Shown here: one piece after another, positions 15,239 to 24,691 of the stretch
Position numbering within the stretch: the first letter of the stretch is position 1
Layout: the number at the start of each line of letters is the position of its first letter
DNA from: Alistipes sp.
GTDB lineage: Bacteria; Bacteroidota; Bacteroidia; Bacteroidales; Rikenellaceae
Length of the DNA: 54,016 nt
Assembly (NCBI GenBank): GCA_017504265.1
Contig: JAFVRN010000007.1
Coordinates: 1-54,016, forward strand
Reading direction: 5' to 3'
The notes under the pieces: generated by a model
What the model was told of the DNA's origin: nothing
The model's database searches: none
Seen by the model: only the letters and a program-made list of their open reading frames with translations
Translations under genes and position numbers: made by a program

Positions 15239-17968
15239 ATGGCAGATGTAAAACGTGTCTATACCTTCGGCAACAAACTCGCTGAGGGTAATGGCAAGAT
15301 GCGAGAGTTGCTCGGTGGTAAGGGTGCCAACCTCGCCGAGATGAACCTTATCGGTATCCCGGTACCTCCTGGATTTACCATCACAACCGACGTATGCTCG
15401 GAGTACTACAAGGAGGGTAAGGAGCGTGTTATTGAGTTGCTCCGTCCCGAGGTAGAGGCAGCAATCAAGAATATCGAGAACCTTACAGGTCGCAAGTTCG
15501 GCGATGCAACGCTTCCATTGCTTGTATCGGTTCGCTCAGGTGCCCGTGCTTCGATGCCCGGTATGATGGATACTATTCTTAACCTCGGTATGAACGATGA
15601 GGCTGTTGAGGCTATTGCAAAGCTTTCGGGCAATCCACGTTTCGCTTGGGACTCGTATCGTCGTTTTGTTCAGATGTATGGCGATGTTGTGCTTGATATG
15701 AAGCCTGCATCAAAGGAGGATCACGATCCATTCGAGGTACTTATCGAGGCTCAGAAGGAGAAGCGCGGTGTTAAGGCCGACACAGATCTCACAACAGAGG
15801 ATCTCAAGGAGCTTGTAGTTGCCTTCAAGAATGCCGTTAAGGAGCAGACAGGCAAGGAGTTCCCAACAAGCGCATGGGAGCAGCTTTGGGGTGCTATCTG
15901 CGCAGTATTCGGTTCATGGATGAACGAGCGTGCTATTCTTTACCGTAAGCTAAATAACATCCCAGAGGAGTGGGGAACAGCAGTATCTGTACAGGCTATG
16001 GTATTCGGTAATATGGGTGAGAACTCTGCTACCGGTGTTGCCTTCTCACGTGACGCTGCTACCGGCGAGAATATCTTCAACGGCGAGTATTTGATCAATG
16101 CTCAGGGTGAGGACGTTGTTGCAGGTATCCGTACACCACAGCAGATTACAATCGAGGGTTCTAAGCGTTGGGCAGCTGCTCAGAATATATCTGAGGAGGA
16201 GCGTAAGACTAAGTATCCTTCATTGGAGGAGGTTATGCCTGAGGTATATGCCGAGCTTGACGGAATCCAGAAGCACTTGGAGCAGTATTTTACCGATATG
16301 CAGGACATCGAGTTCACTATTCAGGATGGTAAACTTTGGATGTTGCAGTGTCGTAACGGTAAGCGTACCGGTGCAGCAATGGTTAAGATTGCTATGGATA
16401 TGCTTCGTGAGGGTCTTATCGACGAGAAGACCGCAGTATTGCGTTGCGAGCCAGAGAAGCTTGACGAGCTCTTGCACCCTGTATTCGACAAAAAGGCTAT
16501 CAAGAATGCTAAGGTTATCGTAAAGGGTCTTCCAGCATCTCCGGGTGCTGCAACAGGTCCTGTTGTATTCTTTGCTGACGATGCAGAGAAGCACCTCAAT
16601 GCAACCGGTCAGAAGGCTATCTTGGTACGTATTGAGACATCACCTGAGGATTTGAAGGGTATGTTGGATGCTGCCGGTATCCTTACAGCACGTGGCGGTA
16701 TGACATCACACGCTGCCGTTGTTGCACGTGGTATGGGTAAGTGCTGCGTATCAGGTGCCGGTGAGCTTGAAATCGACTATAAGGCTCGCACCATTAAGGT
16801 TAATGGCTATACCATCAAGGAGGGTGACTGGATTTCACTCAATGGCTCAACAGGTGAAGTATACTTGGGCGAGGTAGCAACACAGGCAGCTAACCTCGAC
16901 GGTGACTTCGGTATGCTCATGGAGCTTGCAGCCAAGTACTCTACGATGAATGTACGTGCCAACGCTGATACTCCACGCGATGCAGAGCAGGCATTCGCTT
17001 TTGGTGCGCAGGGTATCGGTCTTTGCCGCACCGAGCATATGTTCTTCGAGGGCGACCGTATCAAGGCTATCCGCGAGATGATTCTTTCGGATGATGAGGC
17101 CGGTCGTCGTGTAGCTCTTGCTAAACTTTTGCCTATGCAGCGTGGCGACTTCGAGGGTCTGTTCAAGGTTATGAACGGCTATCCTGTTATCGTACGTCTT
17201 CTCGACCCACCATTGCACGAGTTCGCTCCTAACACAGAGAAGGACCAGCGCGATATGGCCGAGGCTATGAATATTCCATATGAGAAGGTTGTAGCTAAGG
17301 TTGAGGCATTGCACGAGGTGAACCCAATGCTTGGTCACCGTGGTTGCCGCTTGGGTAACACATATCCTGAGATTACCGAGATGCAGACACGTGCCATCAT
17401 CGAGGCTGCAATGAATGTCAAGGCAGCTGGTACACCTGTTAAGGTAGAGATCATGGTTCCATTGGTAGGTAACCACAAGGAGCTTCGCTACCAGAAGAAC
17501 ATCATCGACAGAACTGCCGAGGCTGTATTCGCAGAGCGCAACGACCGTATCGACTACTTGGTAGGTACAATGATTGAGGTGCCACGTGCAGCTGTTACTG
17601 CCAACCAGATTGCAGAGGTTGCCGAGTTCTTCTCGTTCGGTACTAACGACCTTACTCAGATGACTCTTGGCTTCTCGCGTGACGATATCGCCAAGTTCTT
17701 GCCAATCTACTTGGAGAAGAACATTTTGAAGAACGATCCATTCAAGATTTTGGATCGCAATGGCGTAGGTCAGCTTATTCGTGAGGCTGTATTCAAGGGT
17801 CGCACAACACGTCCTGACTTGAAGTGCGGTATCTGCGGTGAGCACGGTGGCGAGCCTTCATCAGTAGAGTTCTGTCACCATGCAGGTTTGAACTACGTAA
17901 GTTGCTCTCCATTCCGTGTACCTATCGCACGCTTGGCAGCAGCTCATGCAGCTCTCAACGTAAAGTAA
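15239..17968 (+). CDS. ppdK: Pyruvate, phosphate dikinase
   Basis: A 909-residue cytoplasmic enzyme interconverting pyruvate + ATP + Pi and phosphoenolpyruvate + AMP + PPi. The N-terminal ATP-grasp region starts with GGKGANLAEM and holds SVRSGARASMPGMMDT. The phospho-carrier His491 lies in GGMTSHAAV. The C-terminal TIM-barrel has GLCRTEHMF and the catalytic cysteine in CGICGEHGG (C866). Length is the standard 870-910. It is a monocistronic unit with its own leader and a strong terminator. Confidence 0.97.
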   Translation: MADVKRVYTFGNKLAEGNGKMRELLGGKGANLAEMNLIGIPVPPGFTITTDVCSEYYKEGKERVIELLRPEVEAAIKNIENLTGRKFGDATLPLLVSVRSGARASMPGMMDTILNLGMNDEAVEAIAKLSGNPRFAWDSYRRFVQMYGDVVLDMKPASKEDHDPFEVLIEAQKEKRGVKADTDLTTEDLKELVVAFKNAVKEQTGKEFPTSAWEQLWGAICAVFGSWMNERAILYRKLNNIPEEWGTAVSVQAMVFGNMGENSATGVAFSRDAATGENIFNGEYLINAQGEDVVAGIRTPQQITIEGSKRWAAAQNISEEERKTKYPSLEEVMPEVYAELDGIQKHLEQYFTDMQDIEFTIQDGKLWMLQCRNGKRTGAAMVKIAMDMLREGLIDEKTAVLRCEPEKLDELLHPVFDKKAIKNAKVIVKGLPASPGAATGPVVFFADDAEKHLNATGQKAILVRIETSPEDLKGMLDAAGILTARGGMTSHAAVVARGMGKCCVSGAGELEIDYKARTIKVNGYTIKEGDWISLNGSTGEVYLGEVATQAANLDGDFGMLMELAAKYSTMNVRANADTPRDAEQAFAFGAQGIGLCRTEHMFFEGDRIKAIREMILSDDEAGRRVALAKLLPMQRGDFEGLFKVMNGYPVIVRLLDPPLHEFAPNTEKDQRDMAEAMNIPYEKVVAKVEALHEVNPMLGHRGCRLGNTYPEITEMQTRAIIEAAMNVKAAGTPVKVEIMVPLVGNHKELRYQKNIIDRTAEAVFAERNDRIDYLVGTMIEVPRAAVTANQIAEVAEFFSFGTNDLTQMTLGFSRDDIAKFLPIYLEKNILKNDPFKILDRNGVGQLIREAVFKGRTTRPDLKCGICGEHGGEPSSVEFCHHAGLNYVSCSPFRVPIARLAAAHAALNVK

Positions 17969-17990
17969 GCAGAGAGGCTTAATCAGTATG

Positions 17991-18023
17991 AACCACCCTC
18001 CGTGTTGGAGGGTGGTTTTTTTT
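17991..18023 (+). terminator. ppdK terminator
   Basis: AACCACCCTCC (17991-18001) pairs with GGAGGGTGGTT (18007-18017) over a 5-nt loop, followed by an uninterrupted T-run: a textbook intrinsic terminator. Confidence 0.92.
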
Positions 18024-18173
18024 GTAGAATATATATTGCGACATAGGTGAGCAAACTCTATTTACAAGTGAAAAGAGATGGCTTTCTGCCATTATTATTA
18101 AATTAAGGTATAGGAAAGTCGATATAGTTGAAAAATATTTACATTTTTCGATACACCCTATCTATTTTTTTTG

Positions 18174-18181
18174 TATATTTG
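18174..18181 (+). promoter_or_regulatory. -7 element of korAB
   Basis: TATATTTG lies 90 bp before the korA start. No strong -33 element is visible. The rest of the 18024-18271 gap is AT-rich and holds no other feature I can support. Confidence 0.5.
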
Positions 18182-18271
18182 TGTAAAATATGGTGTGCTA
18201 TGAGATAATACCACCTATATTTTTTAAGTAAGACTATAAACTAATTACATAAAACTACAAACTTCACTACA

Positions 18272-20113
18272 ATGGACAATGTAAACGTATTGCAGTTGCA
18301 AGATGTTGTTATCCGTTTTTCTGGTGACTCTGGTGATGGTATGCAGCTCACCGGTACACTCTTCTCGGATACATCGGCACTGCTTGGTAACGGCATCTCG
18401 ACCTTCCCAGACTACCCTGCCGAGATTCGTGCACCTCAGGGTACTGTAGCTGGCGTATCTGGTTTCCAGGTACACATCGGCTCATCACGTGTGGATAACC
18501 CCGGTGACTATTGCGACGTACTCGTAGCAATGAACCCAGCAGCTCTTATCGCTAACCGCAAGTGGCTCAAGCCATCTGCCACGGTCATCATCGATGGTGA
18601 CACGATGACAGAGGATAACATCAAGAAGGCCGGATTCAAGACTCTCGATCCTATTACTGAGCTTGGCTTGGAGGGTTACAATGTTGTTATCCCCGAAATT
18701 ACCACAATGACTAAGGAGGCATTGAAGGATAGCGGTATGGATAACAAGGCGATGGTAAAGTGCAAGAATATGTTTGCACTTGGCATCTGCTTCTGGATGT
18801 ACAACCGTCCTGATGACTATGCTCGTCGCTTCCTTGATTCTAAGTTTGCTAAGAAGAACCCTGTAGTTGCCGAGGCCAACAAGCGCGTTATCGAGGCCGG
18901 TTACAACTACGCAGCAAATACACATCAGTTTGCCAATAACTATACGGTAGCTCCTGCTGAGCTTGAGAAGGGTGTATACCGCTCTATCAATGGTAATACA
19001 GCTACAGCCTGGGGTTTCTGCGCTGCATCTGAGAAGTCTGGTCTTCCACTCTTCTGCGGTTCATACCCTATCACTCCCGCTACGGTAATCCTCGAGGAGC
19101 TTGCCAAGCGCAAGGATCTCGGCGTTAAGACTGTACAGGCAGAGGATGAGATTGCCGGTATCTGTACATCAATTGGTGCGGCCTATGCCGGTAACTTCGC
19201 AGTGACAACGACATCAGGTCCAGGTATCTCACTTAAGAGTGAGGCTATGGGTTTGGCCGTTATGGCTGAGCTTCCATTGGTTGTCGTAGACGTTCAGCGT
19301 GGCGGTCCATCAACAGGTCTTCCTACAAAGACTGAGCAGAGTGACCTTAACCAGGCTCTTTACGGCCGTAATGGTGAGTGTCCTATGGTCGTTATAGCAG
19401 CATCATCTCCAAGCGACTGCTTCCACTATGCATTTATGGCAGGTAAGATCGCTATGGAGCATATGACACCTGTAATGTTGCTTTCGGATGGTTTTATCGC
19501 CAATGGTTCTGAGCCTTGGAAGATTCCATCAATGAGTGATTATCCAGCTATCGTGCCTCCTATCGTAGAGCCACGCAGCGAGGGTGAGTTCCTTCCATAT
19601 GAGCGTAACGAGAAGTTGGCTCGTGGTTGGGCATTCCCTGGCAAGGAGGGTCTTGAGCATCGTATCGGTGGTTTGGAGAAGGACCACTTGCGTGGTACTA
19701 TCTCACACGATCCTAAGAACCATCAGGAGATGGTTACTACACGTAAGCGCAAGGTTGAGATGGTTGCCGACGAACTTCCAAAATTGGAGGTATTCGGTGC
19801 TGATGAGGCCGATGTACTTGTAGTAGGATGGGGCGGTACACGCGGTCATCTCCATAGTGCTGTAAAGCAGTTGCAAGAGGAGGGCAAGAGTGTAGCTCAC
19901 CTACACTTCAACTATATCTATCCTATGCAGCACGGTGTTGCCGACATCTTGAAACGCTACAAGCGTATTGTCGTATGCGAGCTCAACGAGGGCCAGTTTG
20001 CAGGTTATCTTCGTCAGCAGTTCAACGATGTTGTAATCGAGTCGTATGGCAAGACTGAGGGTCAGCCATTTACGGTTATCGAGATTAAGGATAAGGTAAA
20101 TTCAATGCTATAA
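18272..20113 (+). CDS. korA: 2-oxoacid:ferredoxin oxidoreductase alpha subunit (fused gamma-alpha)
   Basis: A 613-residue subunit. Residues 8-190 form the gamma-type domain (IRFSGDSGDGMQLTG, FPDYPAEIRAPQGTV). From about 220 the alpha pyrimidine-binding domain follows (GSYPITPATVILEEL, AGICTSIGAAYAG, TTTSGPGISL) and then the C-terminal transketolase-like domain. Fusion and sequence fit KorA of 2-oxoglutarate:ferredoxin oxidoreductases; the substrate is inferred from this subgroup. It pairs with korB 27 bp downstream. Confidence 0.9.
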   Translation: MDNVNVLQLQDVVIRFSGDSGDGMQLTGTLFSDTSALLGNGISTFPDYPAEIRAPQGTVAGVSGFQVHIGSSRVDNPGDYCDVLVAMNPAALIANRKWLKPSATVIIDGDTMTEDNIKKAGFKTLDPITELGLEGYNVVIPEITTMTKEALKDSGMDNKAMVKCKNMFALGICFWMYNRPDDYARRFLDSKFAKKNPVVAEANKRVIEAGYNYAANTHQFANNYTVAPAELEKGVYRSINGNTATAWGFCAASEKSGLPLFCGSYPITPATVILEELAKRKDLGVKTVQAEDEIAGICTSIGAAYAGNFAVTTTSGPGISLKSEAMGLAVMAELPLVVVDVQRGGPSTGLPTKTEQSDLNQALYGRNGECPMVVIAASSPSDCFHYAFMAGKIAMEHMTPVMLLSDGFIANGSEPWKIPSMSDYPAIVPPIVEPRSEGEFLPYERNEKLARGWAFPGKEGLEHRIGGLEKDHLRGTISHDPKNHQEMVTTRKRKVEMVADELPKLEVFGADEADVLVVGWGGTRGHLHSAVKQLQEEGKSVAHLHFNYIYPMQHGVADILKRYKRIVVCELNEGQFAGYLRQQFNDVVIESYGKTEGQPFTVIEIKDKVNSML

Positions 20114-20140
20114 CCAACACCACAAAAACCGAATAATACT

Positions 20141-21172
20141 ATGGCAGATTTTAAGTATACACCCGCTGATTTTAAGAGCGATCAACAGGTAAAGTGGTGT
20201 CCGGGTTGCGGCGACCACGCCATTCTTAATGCAGTACAGCGTGCAATGCCCGAAGTAGCAGATGCTTTGGGCAAGCCACACAATAAGTTCACCTTTGTAT
20301 CAGGTATCGGTTGTTCGTCACGCTTCATATACTATATGAAGACCTATGGTTTCCATACCATTCACGGACGTGCTAATGCTATTGCTACCGGTATCAAGAC
20401 TGCAAATCCAGACCTATCGGTATGGGTATGTACCGGTGATGGTGACTCATTGGCTATTGGTGGTAACCACTTCATTCACGCTATACGTCGTAATATCGAC
20501 CTTAACGTGATATTGTTCAACAACGAGATCTACGGTCTTACTAAGGGTCAGTACTCTCCAACCACAAAAATTGGTAAGGTAACAAAGACTTCGCCTTTTG
20601 GTACTGTTGAGAAGCCTTTCACACCGGGCGAGTTGGTTATCGGAGCCAAGGGCACATTCTTTGCTCGTACTATCGACCAGGAGGTAATGCTAACCAAGGA
20701 GTGTTTGTTGGCGGCCGCCAAGCATAAGGGTATGGCTGTTACCGAGGCTTTGGTAAACTGTATGATTTTCAACGATAAGACTCACGCATTGTTTGCTGGT
20801 GACAAGGCTACACGCGAGGAGAACACCATACACCTGAAACATGGCGAGAAGATGCTCTTCGGCAAGGATAACCAAAAGGGTCTTGTTTTCGAGGATATGC
20901 GTTTGAAGGTCGTAACTATCGGCGAGGATGGTTACACTGTGGATGATGTTCTCACACACGATGCTCATAGAGTAGACACTACCCTACACTCTATGTTGGC
21001 TGCTATGAAGTATCCGGAGTATCCTGTAGCTGTTGGTGTAATCCGTGATGTAGATGACGAGAATGTCTACGACGTTAAGGTTGCACAGCAAGTTGAGGAG
21101 GTAAAGGCTACTGCTAAGATTAAGTGTGTAGACGACTTGTTGCGTTCGGGTCAGACTTGGGAGATTAAGTAA
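20141..21172 (+). CDS. korB: 2-oxoacid:ferredoxin oxidoreductase beta subunit
   Basis: A 343-residue subunit binding thiamine pyrophosphate and a [4Fe-4S] cluster. WCPGCGDHAIL near 20-30 carries the first cluster cysteines and GIGCSSR follows. The TPP motif is GDGDSLAIGGNHF with the NNEIYGLTKGQ helix, as in KorB. Together with korA it interconverts 2-oxoglutarate and succinyl-CoA using ferredoxin. The pair is closed by a hairpin terminator. Confidence 0.92.
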   Translation: MADFKYTPADFKSDQQVKWCPGCGDHAILNAVQRAMPEVADALGKPHNKFTFVSGIGCSSRFIYYMKTYGFHTIHGRANAIATGIKTANPDLSVWVCTGDGDSLAIGGNHFIHAIRRNIDLNVILFNNEIYGLTKGQYSPTTKIGKVTKTSPFGTVEKPFTPGELVIGAKGTFFARTIDQEVMLTKECLLAAAKHKGMAVTEALVNCMIFNDKTHALFAGDKATREENTIHLKHGEKMLFGKDNQKGLVFEDMRLKVVTIGEDGYTVDDVLTHDAHRVDTTLHSMLAAMKYPEYPVAVGVIRDVDDENVYDVKVAQQVEEVKATAKIKCVDDLLRSGQTWEIK

Positions 21173-21191
21173 ACCTGAACTATTCAAGCTT

Positions 21192-21224
21192 TTAAGGGTT
21201 GCATCCAGTGGGTGCAACCCTTAA
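21192..21224 (+). terminator. korAB terminator
   Basis: TTAAGGGTTGCA (21192-21203) pairs perfectly with TGCAACCCTTAA (21213-21224). The T-run that follows is weak (TATTTA). Confidence 0.75.
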
Positions 21225-21269
21225 TATTTATGACCATAGTAGATACAGATACCACTTATCAACAAAAAA

Positions 21270-21291
21270 AAGAGAGCCTAAGCTCTCTTTT
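21270..21291. terminator. rpmA/rplU terminator (minus)
   Basis: AAAGAGAGC and GCTCTCTTT form a 9-bp stem around CTAA. On the minus strand it is followed by a run of T residues (the A-run at 21264-21271), placing it just after the rpmA stop. Confidence 0.85.
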
Positions 21292-21310
21292 TCCTTTGTG
21301 CAATTAGCGA

Positions 21311-21571
21311 TTACTCAGCAATAGGAGTAACGCTTACGTAAGACTTACCTGATGCCTTCTTGCAGAAGCCGACTGTACCGTCTACCAATGCAAAAAGAGT
21401 GTGGTCCTTACCCATACCCACGTTCTCACCGGGGTTGTGTACTGTACCTCGCTGACGAACGATAATGTTACCCGCCTTAGCGAACTGACCACCGAAAAGC
21501 TTTACACCGAGTCGTTTGCTCTCTGACTCACGGCCGTTCTTAGAACTACCAACACCTTTTTTGTGTGCCAT
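21311..21571 (-). CDS. rpmA: 50S ribosomal protein L27
   Basis: An 86-residue ribosomal protein with the L27 sequence [20 protein letters not shown] at the N-terminus, then [22 protein letters not shown] and the [18 protein letters not shown] segment. There is no N-terminal cleavable extension. It follows rplU by 21 bp in the universal rplU-rpmA pair. Confidence 0.98.
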   Translation of the reverse strand: MAHKKGVGSSKNGRESESKRLGVKLFGGQFAKAGNIIVRQRGTVHNPGENVGMGKDHTLFALVDGTVGFCKKASGKSYVSVTPIAE

Positions 21572-21592
21572 TTTCTACTACTTTTTAAGGGT

Positions 21593-21904
21593 TTAAGCAT
21601 TAATTTCCTCAACGAGAACCTGCGTCAGATACTGACGGTGACCGTTACACTTCTGATAGCCTGTTCTACGCTTCTTCTTGAACACGAGGACCTTGTCGTC
21701 CTTAAGGTGCTTCAAGATCTTGCACTTTACTGAGGCGCCTTCTACAACAGGTGCACCTACCTTAACCTGACCGTCGTTGTCTACAAGCAGGACTTTGTCG
21801 AAGCTCAAAGACGAGTTTTCCTCGCCCTGGAGACGGTGAACATAGAGCTTTCGACCCTTTTCAGCCTTGAACTGCTGACCTGCAATCTCTACTATTACGT
21901 ACAT
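21593..21904 (-). CDS. rplU: 50S ribosomal protein L21
   Basis: A 103-residue protein beginning [20 protein letters not shown], with [18 protein letters not shown] and the basic [16 protein letters not shown] motif typical of L21. It is first in the rplU-rpmA operon and has a minus-strand TACCTTTG promoter (21935-21942). Confidence 0.98.
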   Translation of the reverse strand: MYVIVEIAGQQFKAEKGRKLYVHRLQGEENSSLSFDKVLLVDNDGQVKVGAPVVEGASVKCKILKHLKDDKVLVFKKKRRTGYQKCNGHRQYLTQVLVEEINA

Positions 21905-21934
21905 TAATCTAAATAATTAATTGTTTAGCGGGGA

Positions 21935-21942
21935 CAAAGGTA
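21935..21942 (-). promoter_or_regulatory. -7 element of rplU-rpmA
   Basis: CAAAGGTA on the plus strand reads TACCTTTG on the minus strand, 30 bp upstream of the rplU start. Confidence 0.6.
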
Positions 21943-22019
21943 CAAATTATTTTCTAATCTACAAACAGATACGATGCCATTTTCCACTTTTTTGGCACAC
22001 TTTTCGCCTTTACAAGGGT

Positions 22020-22427
22020 ATGAAATGCAACAAAAAGTTATATCGCATAGCGATACTCGCTACAACGCCTGCCGAAGCAGAGCTTTTCGCATCTATTGTC
22101 GATAGCCGTTGGTGCGATATATGGCTCTTCTACGACATGGAGAGCCTACGCCAATATTTCGAACCCCTTGATATCGATCTTACCATAGTTATACTCGGAG
22201 ATAGCATAACGGCCGTTTCAGGTTTTATCCAAGAGTTAAGCTCGCTACATCGTCTTGGTGGCGATATATTTGTGGTGATGTCACTTCATTCGGTAGAGGT
22301 TACACTATCACTACTTGCTGGAGGCGTTAAGCAGTGTATGACACTTCCCATCGATCCACAACGTCTAAGACGTAAAGTCTATGAACATCTGCTTAAATAT
22401 GACAAGCAACCGGAGGTATTATCGTAG
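22020..22427 (+). CDS. Degenerate receiver-like protein, unknown function
   Basis: A 135-residue protein whose secondary-structure rhythm resembles a response-regulator receiver domain: a first strand KLYRIAILAT, a central DIDLTIVILGDS strand (the phospho-Asp position appears to be replaced or shifted) and a late GVKQCMTLPIDPQRL, where the usual TKP lysine is Leu. There is no output domain. It is thus a pseudo-receiver or a divergent relative. ATG 22020 was chosen because upstream residues in this frame run into the L21 promoter region. Confidence 0.5.
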   Translation: MKCNKKLYRIAILATTPAEAELFASIVDSRWCDIWLFYDMESLRQYFEPLDIDLTIVILGDSITAVSGFIQELSSLHRLGGDIFVVMSLHSVEVTLSLLAGGVKQCMTLPIDPQRLRRKVYEHLLKYDKQPEVLS

Positions 22428-22500
22428 AAAGTATAGTATAAACCGCCCGTTATTGTTGTAAATATCGAAATATAATATTAACTTTACAAAGTGATAGATA

Positions 22501-23364
22501 ATGACCGTTAAAACTACCTACACGATGATTGACCAAAGTATACGAGAATACCTACTACCCGAGCAGTTTAATGCCGCGGTACGTGCCGGAGCCGCCATCA
22601 TGAAGATATACAAGAAGCGTGACGACTACGCTATATCACTAAAAAGCGACCATACACCTATCACCATAGCCGACCGTCTTGCTCACAATACCATTAAGGA
22701 GTCATTGGGACGTACACGCATACCTATCCTCTCGGAGGAGGGCCGTGAGATGCGCTATGAGGAGCGTTGTAATTGGGAGCTATTTTGGCTTGTAGACCCA
22801 CTTGACGGCACAGTGGAATTTATCAAAGGTAATAACGAGTTTACGGTAAATATCGCACTAATGGAGAATAACGTCTGCATTAGTGCAGTGATTTACGTTC
22901 CCTTCCATCATAAGATGTATATCGCTGAGCGTGGCCATGGAGCGTGGGTTATGCACGACGTAGCTCCCGATAGTGAGGCTACGTATAGCTATCAGGATAT
23001 ACACGGTGCGTTGCAATCATTACCCTTGGCCGATAACGATCACGACAACTTCCGTGTAGCTGTATCTCGTTCACACCAGACACCCGAAACACACCAGCAT
23101 ATCGACCAGCTTCGCATCGAACATTCCGACTTGGAGATAGTCGAGCAGGGCAGTTCATATAAGTTCTGTCTATTAGCCGAAGGTGCTGTTGATTACTACA
23201 TACGTACCACAACCACCTCGGAGTGGGATACTGCTGCCGGAGAGCTGATACTACACGAGGCCGGCGGCACTACCTACATCTATCCGAGTGGCGAGCCTCT
23301 TGCCTATAATAAGGAGCTTCTTGATAATCCTTGGTTTGTTGCACGCCGTCTGACACATAGTTAG
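22501..23364 (+). CDS. cysQ: 3'(2'),5'-bisphosphate nucleotidase CysQ
   Basis: A 287-residue Mg2+-dependent phosphatase of the inositol-monophosphatase superfamily that removes the 3' phosphate from PAP. The metal-binding sequence WLVDPLDGTVEF and the earlier ILSEEG are seen, and a late SEWDTAAGELIL carries the last metal ligand. An alternative start is the ATG at 22525 (MIDQSIRE). The stop overlaps the convergent ybaK stop by 4 bp (TTAG). Confidence 0.9.
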   Translation: MTVKTTYTMIDQSIREYLLPEQFNAAVRAGAAIMKIYKKRDDYAISLKSDHTPITIADRLAHNTIKESLGRTRIPILSEEGREMRYEERCNWELFWLVDPLDGTVEFIKGNNEFTVNIALMENNVCISAVIYVPFHHKMYIAERGHGAWVMHDVAPDSEATYSYQDIHGALQSLPLADNDHDNFRVAVSRSHQTPETHQHIDQLRIEHSDLEIVEQGSSYKFCLLAEGAVDYYIRTTTTSEWDTAAGELILHEAGGTTYIYPSGEPLAYNKELLDNPWFVARRLTHS

Positions 23365-23843
23365 CCACATAGTTCGGCAAGTGTGGCATCGATAAAGGTT
23401 ATAAGGTCGTTGGGCGATATAGATATTTGCAATCCTCTTACACCGGCACTTATATATATGCGTTCATGCAAAGTGGCACTCGCATCTATATAGGTTGGGA
23501 AGGGGCGTTTCATAGCTATTGGCGAGCATCCTCCACGTATATATCCAGTTACGGGCAGCAACTCCTTCATAGCTATAAGGTCGGCCTTCTTATTACCGGA
23601 TATACGTGCTGCGACCTTCAAATCCACCTCTTTGTCGCCGGGTATGACACACACAAAGCACCCTGTACGGTCACCTCGAAGCACCAAAGTCTTAAAGACT
23701 GTAGCTATATCCTCGCCAAGTTCTTTGGCGACGTGTGTCGCAGCGAGATTATCCTCATCAACTGTGTATGGCACAAGGCTATACGCTATCTTCGCTCTAT
23801 CCAAAAGACGGGCAGCATTGGTCTTTTCTACCTTTTTAGACAT
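23361..23843 (-). CDS. ybaK: Cys-tRNA(Pro) deacylase YbaK/EbsC
   Basis: A 160-residue editing protein that hydrolyses mischarged Cys-tRNA(Pro). Seen: KTNAARLLDRAKIAYSLVPY at the N-terminus, FKTLVLRGDRTG, VIPGDKEVDLK, the GYIRGGCSPI motif and a late ERIYISAGVRGLQI. Length matches YbaK. A minus-strand TACATTTG promoter lies at 23867-23874. Confidence 0.93.
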   Translation of the reverse strand: MSKKVEKTNAARLLDRAKIAYSLVPYTVDEDNLAATHVAKELGEDIATVFKTLVLRGDRTGCFVCVIPGDKEVDLKVAARISGNKKADLIAMKELLPVTGYIRGGCSPIAMKRPFPTYIDASATLHERIYISAGVRGLQISISPNDLITFIDATLAELCG

Positions 23844-23866
23844 ATAATCATAGAGTTATTATAGTG

Positions 23867-23893
23867 CAAATGTAGTAAAAATCCCTATCTTTG
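23867..23893. promoter_or_regulatory. Divergent -7 elements of ybaK and the SDR gene
   Basis: CAAATGTA (23867-23874) is TACATTTG on the minus strand for ybaK. TATCTTTG (23886-23893) faces the SDR gene and ends only 4 bp before its ATG at 23898, suggesting a leaderless or near-leaderless transcript. Confidence 0.6.
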
Positions 23894-23897
23894 TACT

Positions 23898-24689
23898 ATG
23901 GATTACGCATTAATAACCGGAGCATCATCGGGTATAGGTCGTTGCTATGCCGAGGAACTTGCTCAAAGAGGATACAATATCATCGCCGTAAGCAACCAGC
24001 AGCAGCCACTCATAGATATGTGTGGCGAGCTATCGTCGCAGTACGGAATCAGAACCGAATATATATACATCAATTTGGCTGAGCGTAACGCAGCACAACA
24101 GATATGCGATAGATGCAATAGCGAGGGTTGGATAGTAGATGTATTGGTATGCAATGCCGGGATGTTGCTCTTCTCAACTCTTGTGCAAACCTCACCCGAT
24201 AGTCTTGCCACCATCATCAATCTACATTGTACGACAACTACCCTACTATGCCGTTACTTTGGCGAGCAGATGAAACAACGAGGCTCAGGACGAATACTTA
24301 TCATGTCATCATCGACAGCGTGGCTGCCATACCCCACTATTTCGCACTATGCAGCAACCAAGGCATATCTCAAAAGTTTCGCCTCGTCGCTTTGGTACGA
24401 ACTGCACCGCTATGGTGTAAGTGTCACGGCCGTATTCCCGGGTGCTGTCGATACACCGCTATACACCCTCTCTCCACGTCTTAGACGACTATTTGTGACC
24501 ATGGGTATTATGCAACGCCCTGAGACAATAGCACGACATGCTATACGTGCTATGCTACGTGGGCGTAGACGCCTTGTGCCCGGACTATTTACCAAGATAG
24601 TGGTAGGCATATGCGCCATATTACCTGCACGAATACTTGATATAATAATACGTATCAAACCAATAAAGAAGATTTTAGAGAGAGTTTAA
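23898..24689 (+). CDS. Short-chain dehydrogenase/reductase
   Basis: A 263-residue NAD(P)-dependent oxidoreductase. TGASSGIG (7-14) binds the cofactor. CNAG (85-88) and the catalytic Ser139, Tyr151 and Lys155 (YAATK) follow. The classical SDR fold is complete; the C-terminus is basic with a hydrophobic helix (KIVVGICAILPARILDIIIRI), so it may be membrane-associated. Substrate unknown. The start cannot be later because the Rossmann strand begins at residue 2. Confidence 0.88.
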   Translation: MDYALITGASSGIGRCYAEELAQRGYNIIAVSNQQQPLIDMCGELSSQYGIRTEYIYINLAERNAAQQICDRCNSEGWIVDVLVCNAGMLLFSTLVQTSPDSLATIINLHCTTTTLLCRYFGEQMKQRGSGRILIMSSSTAWLPYPTISHYAATKAYLKSFASSLWYELHRYGVSVTAVFPGAVDTPLYTLSPRLRRLFVTMGIMQRPETIARHAIRAMLRGRRRLVPGLFTKIVVGICAILPARILDIIIRIKPIKKILERV

Positions 24690-24691
24690 CG

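Noticed and set aside
16847-17845. Long open frame (332 codons) antisense to ppdK
   Set aside because: It mirrors the strongly biased codon use of ppdK, has low-complexity Cys/Leu/His composition, no promoter and no recognisable domain.
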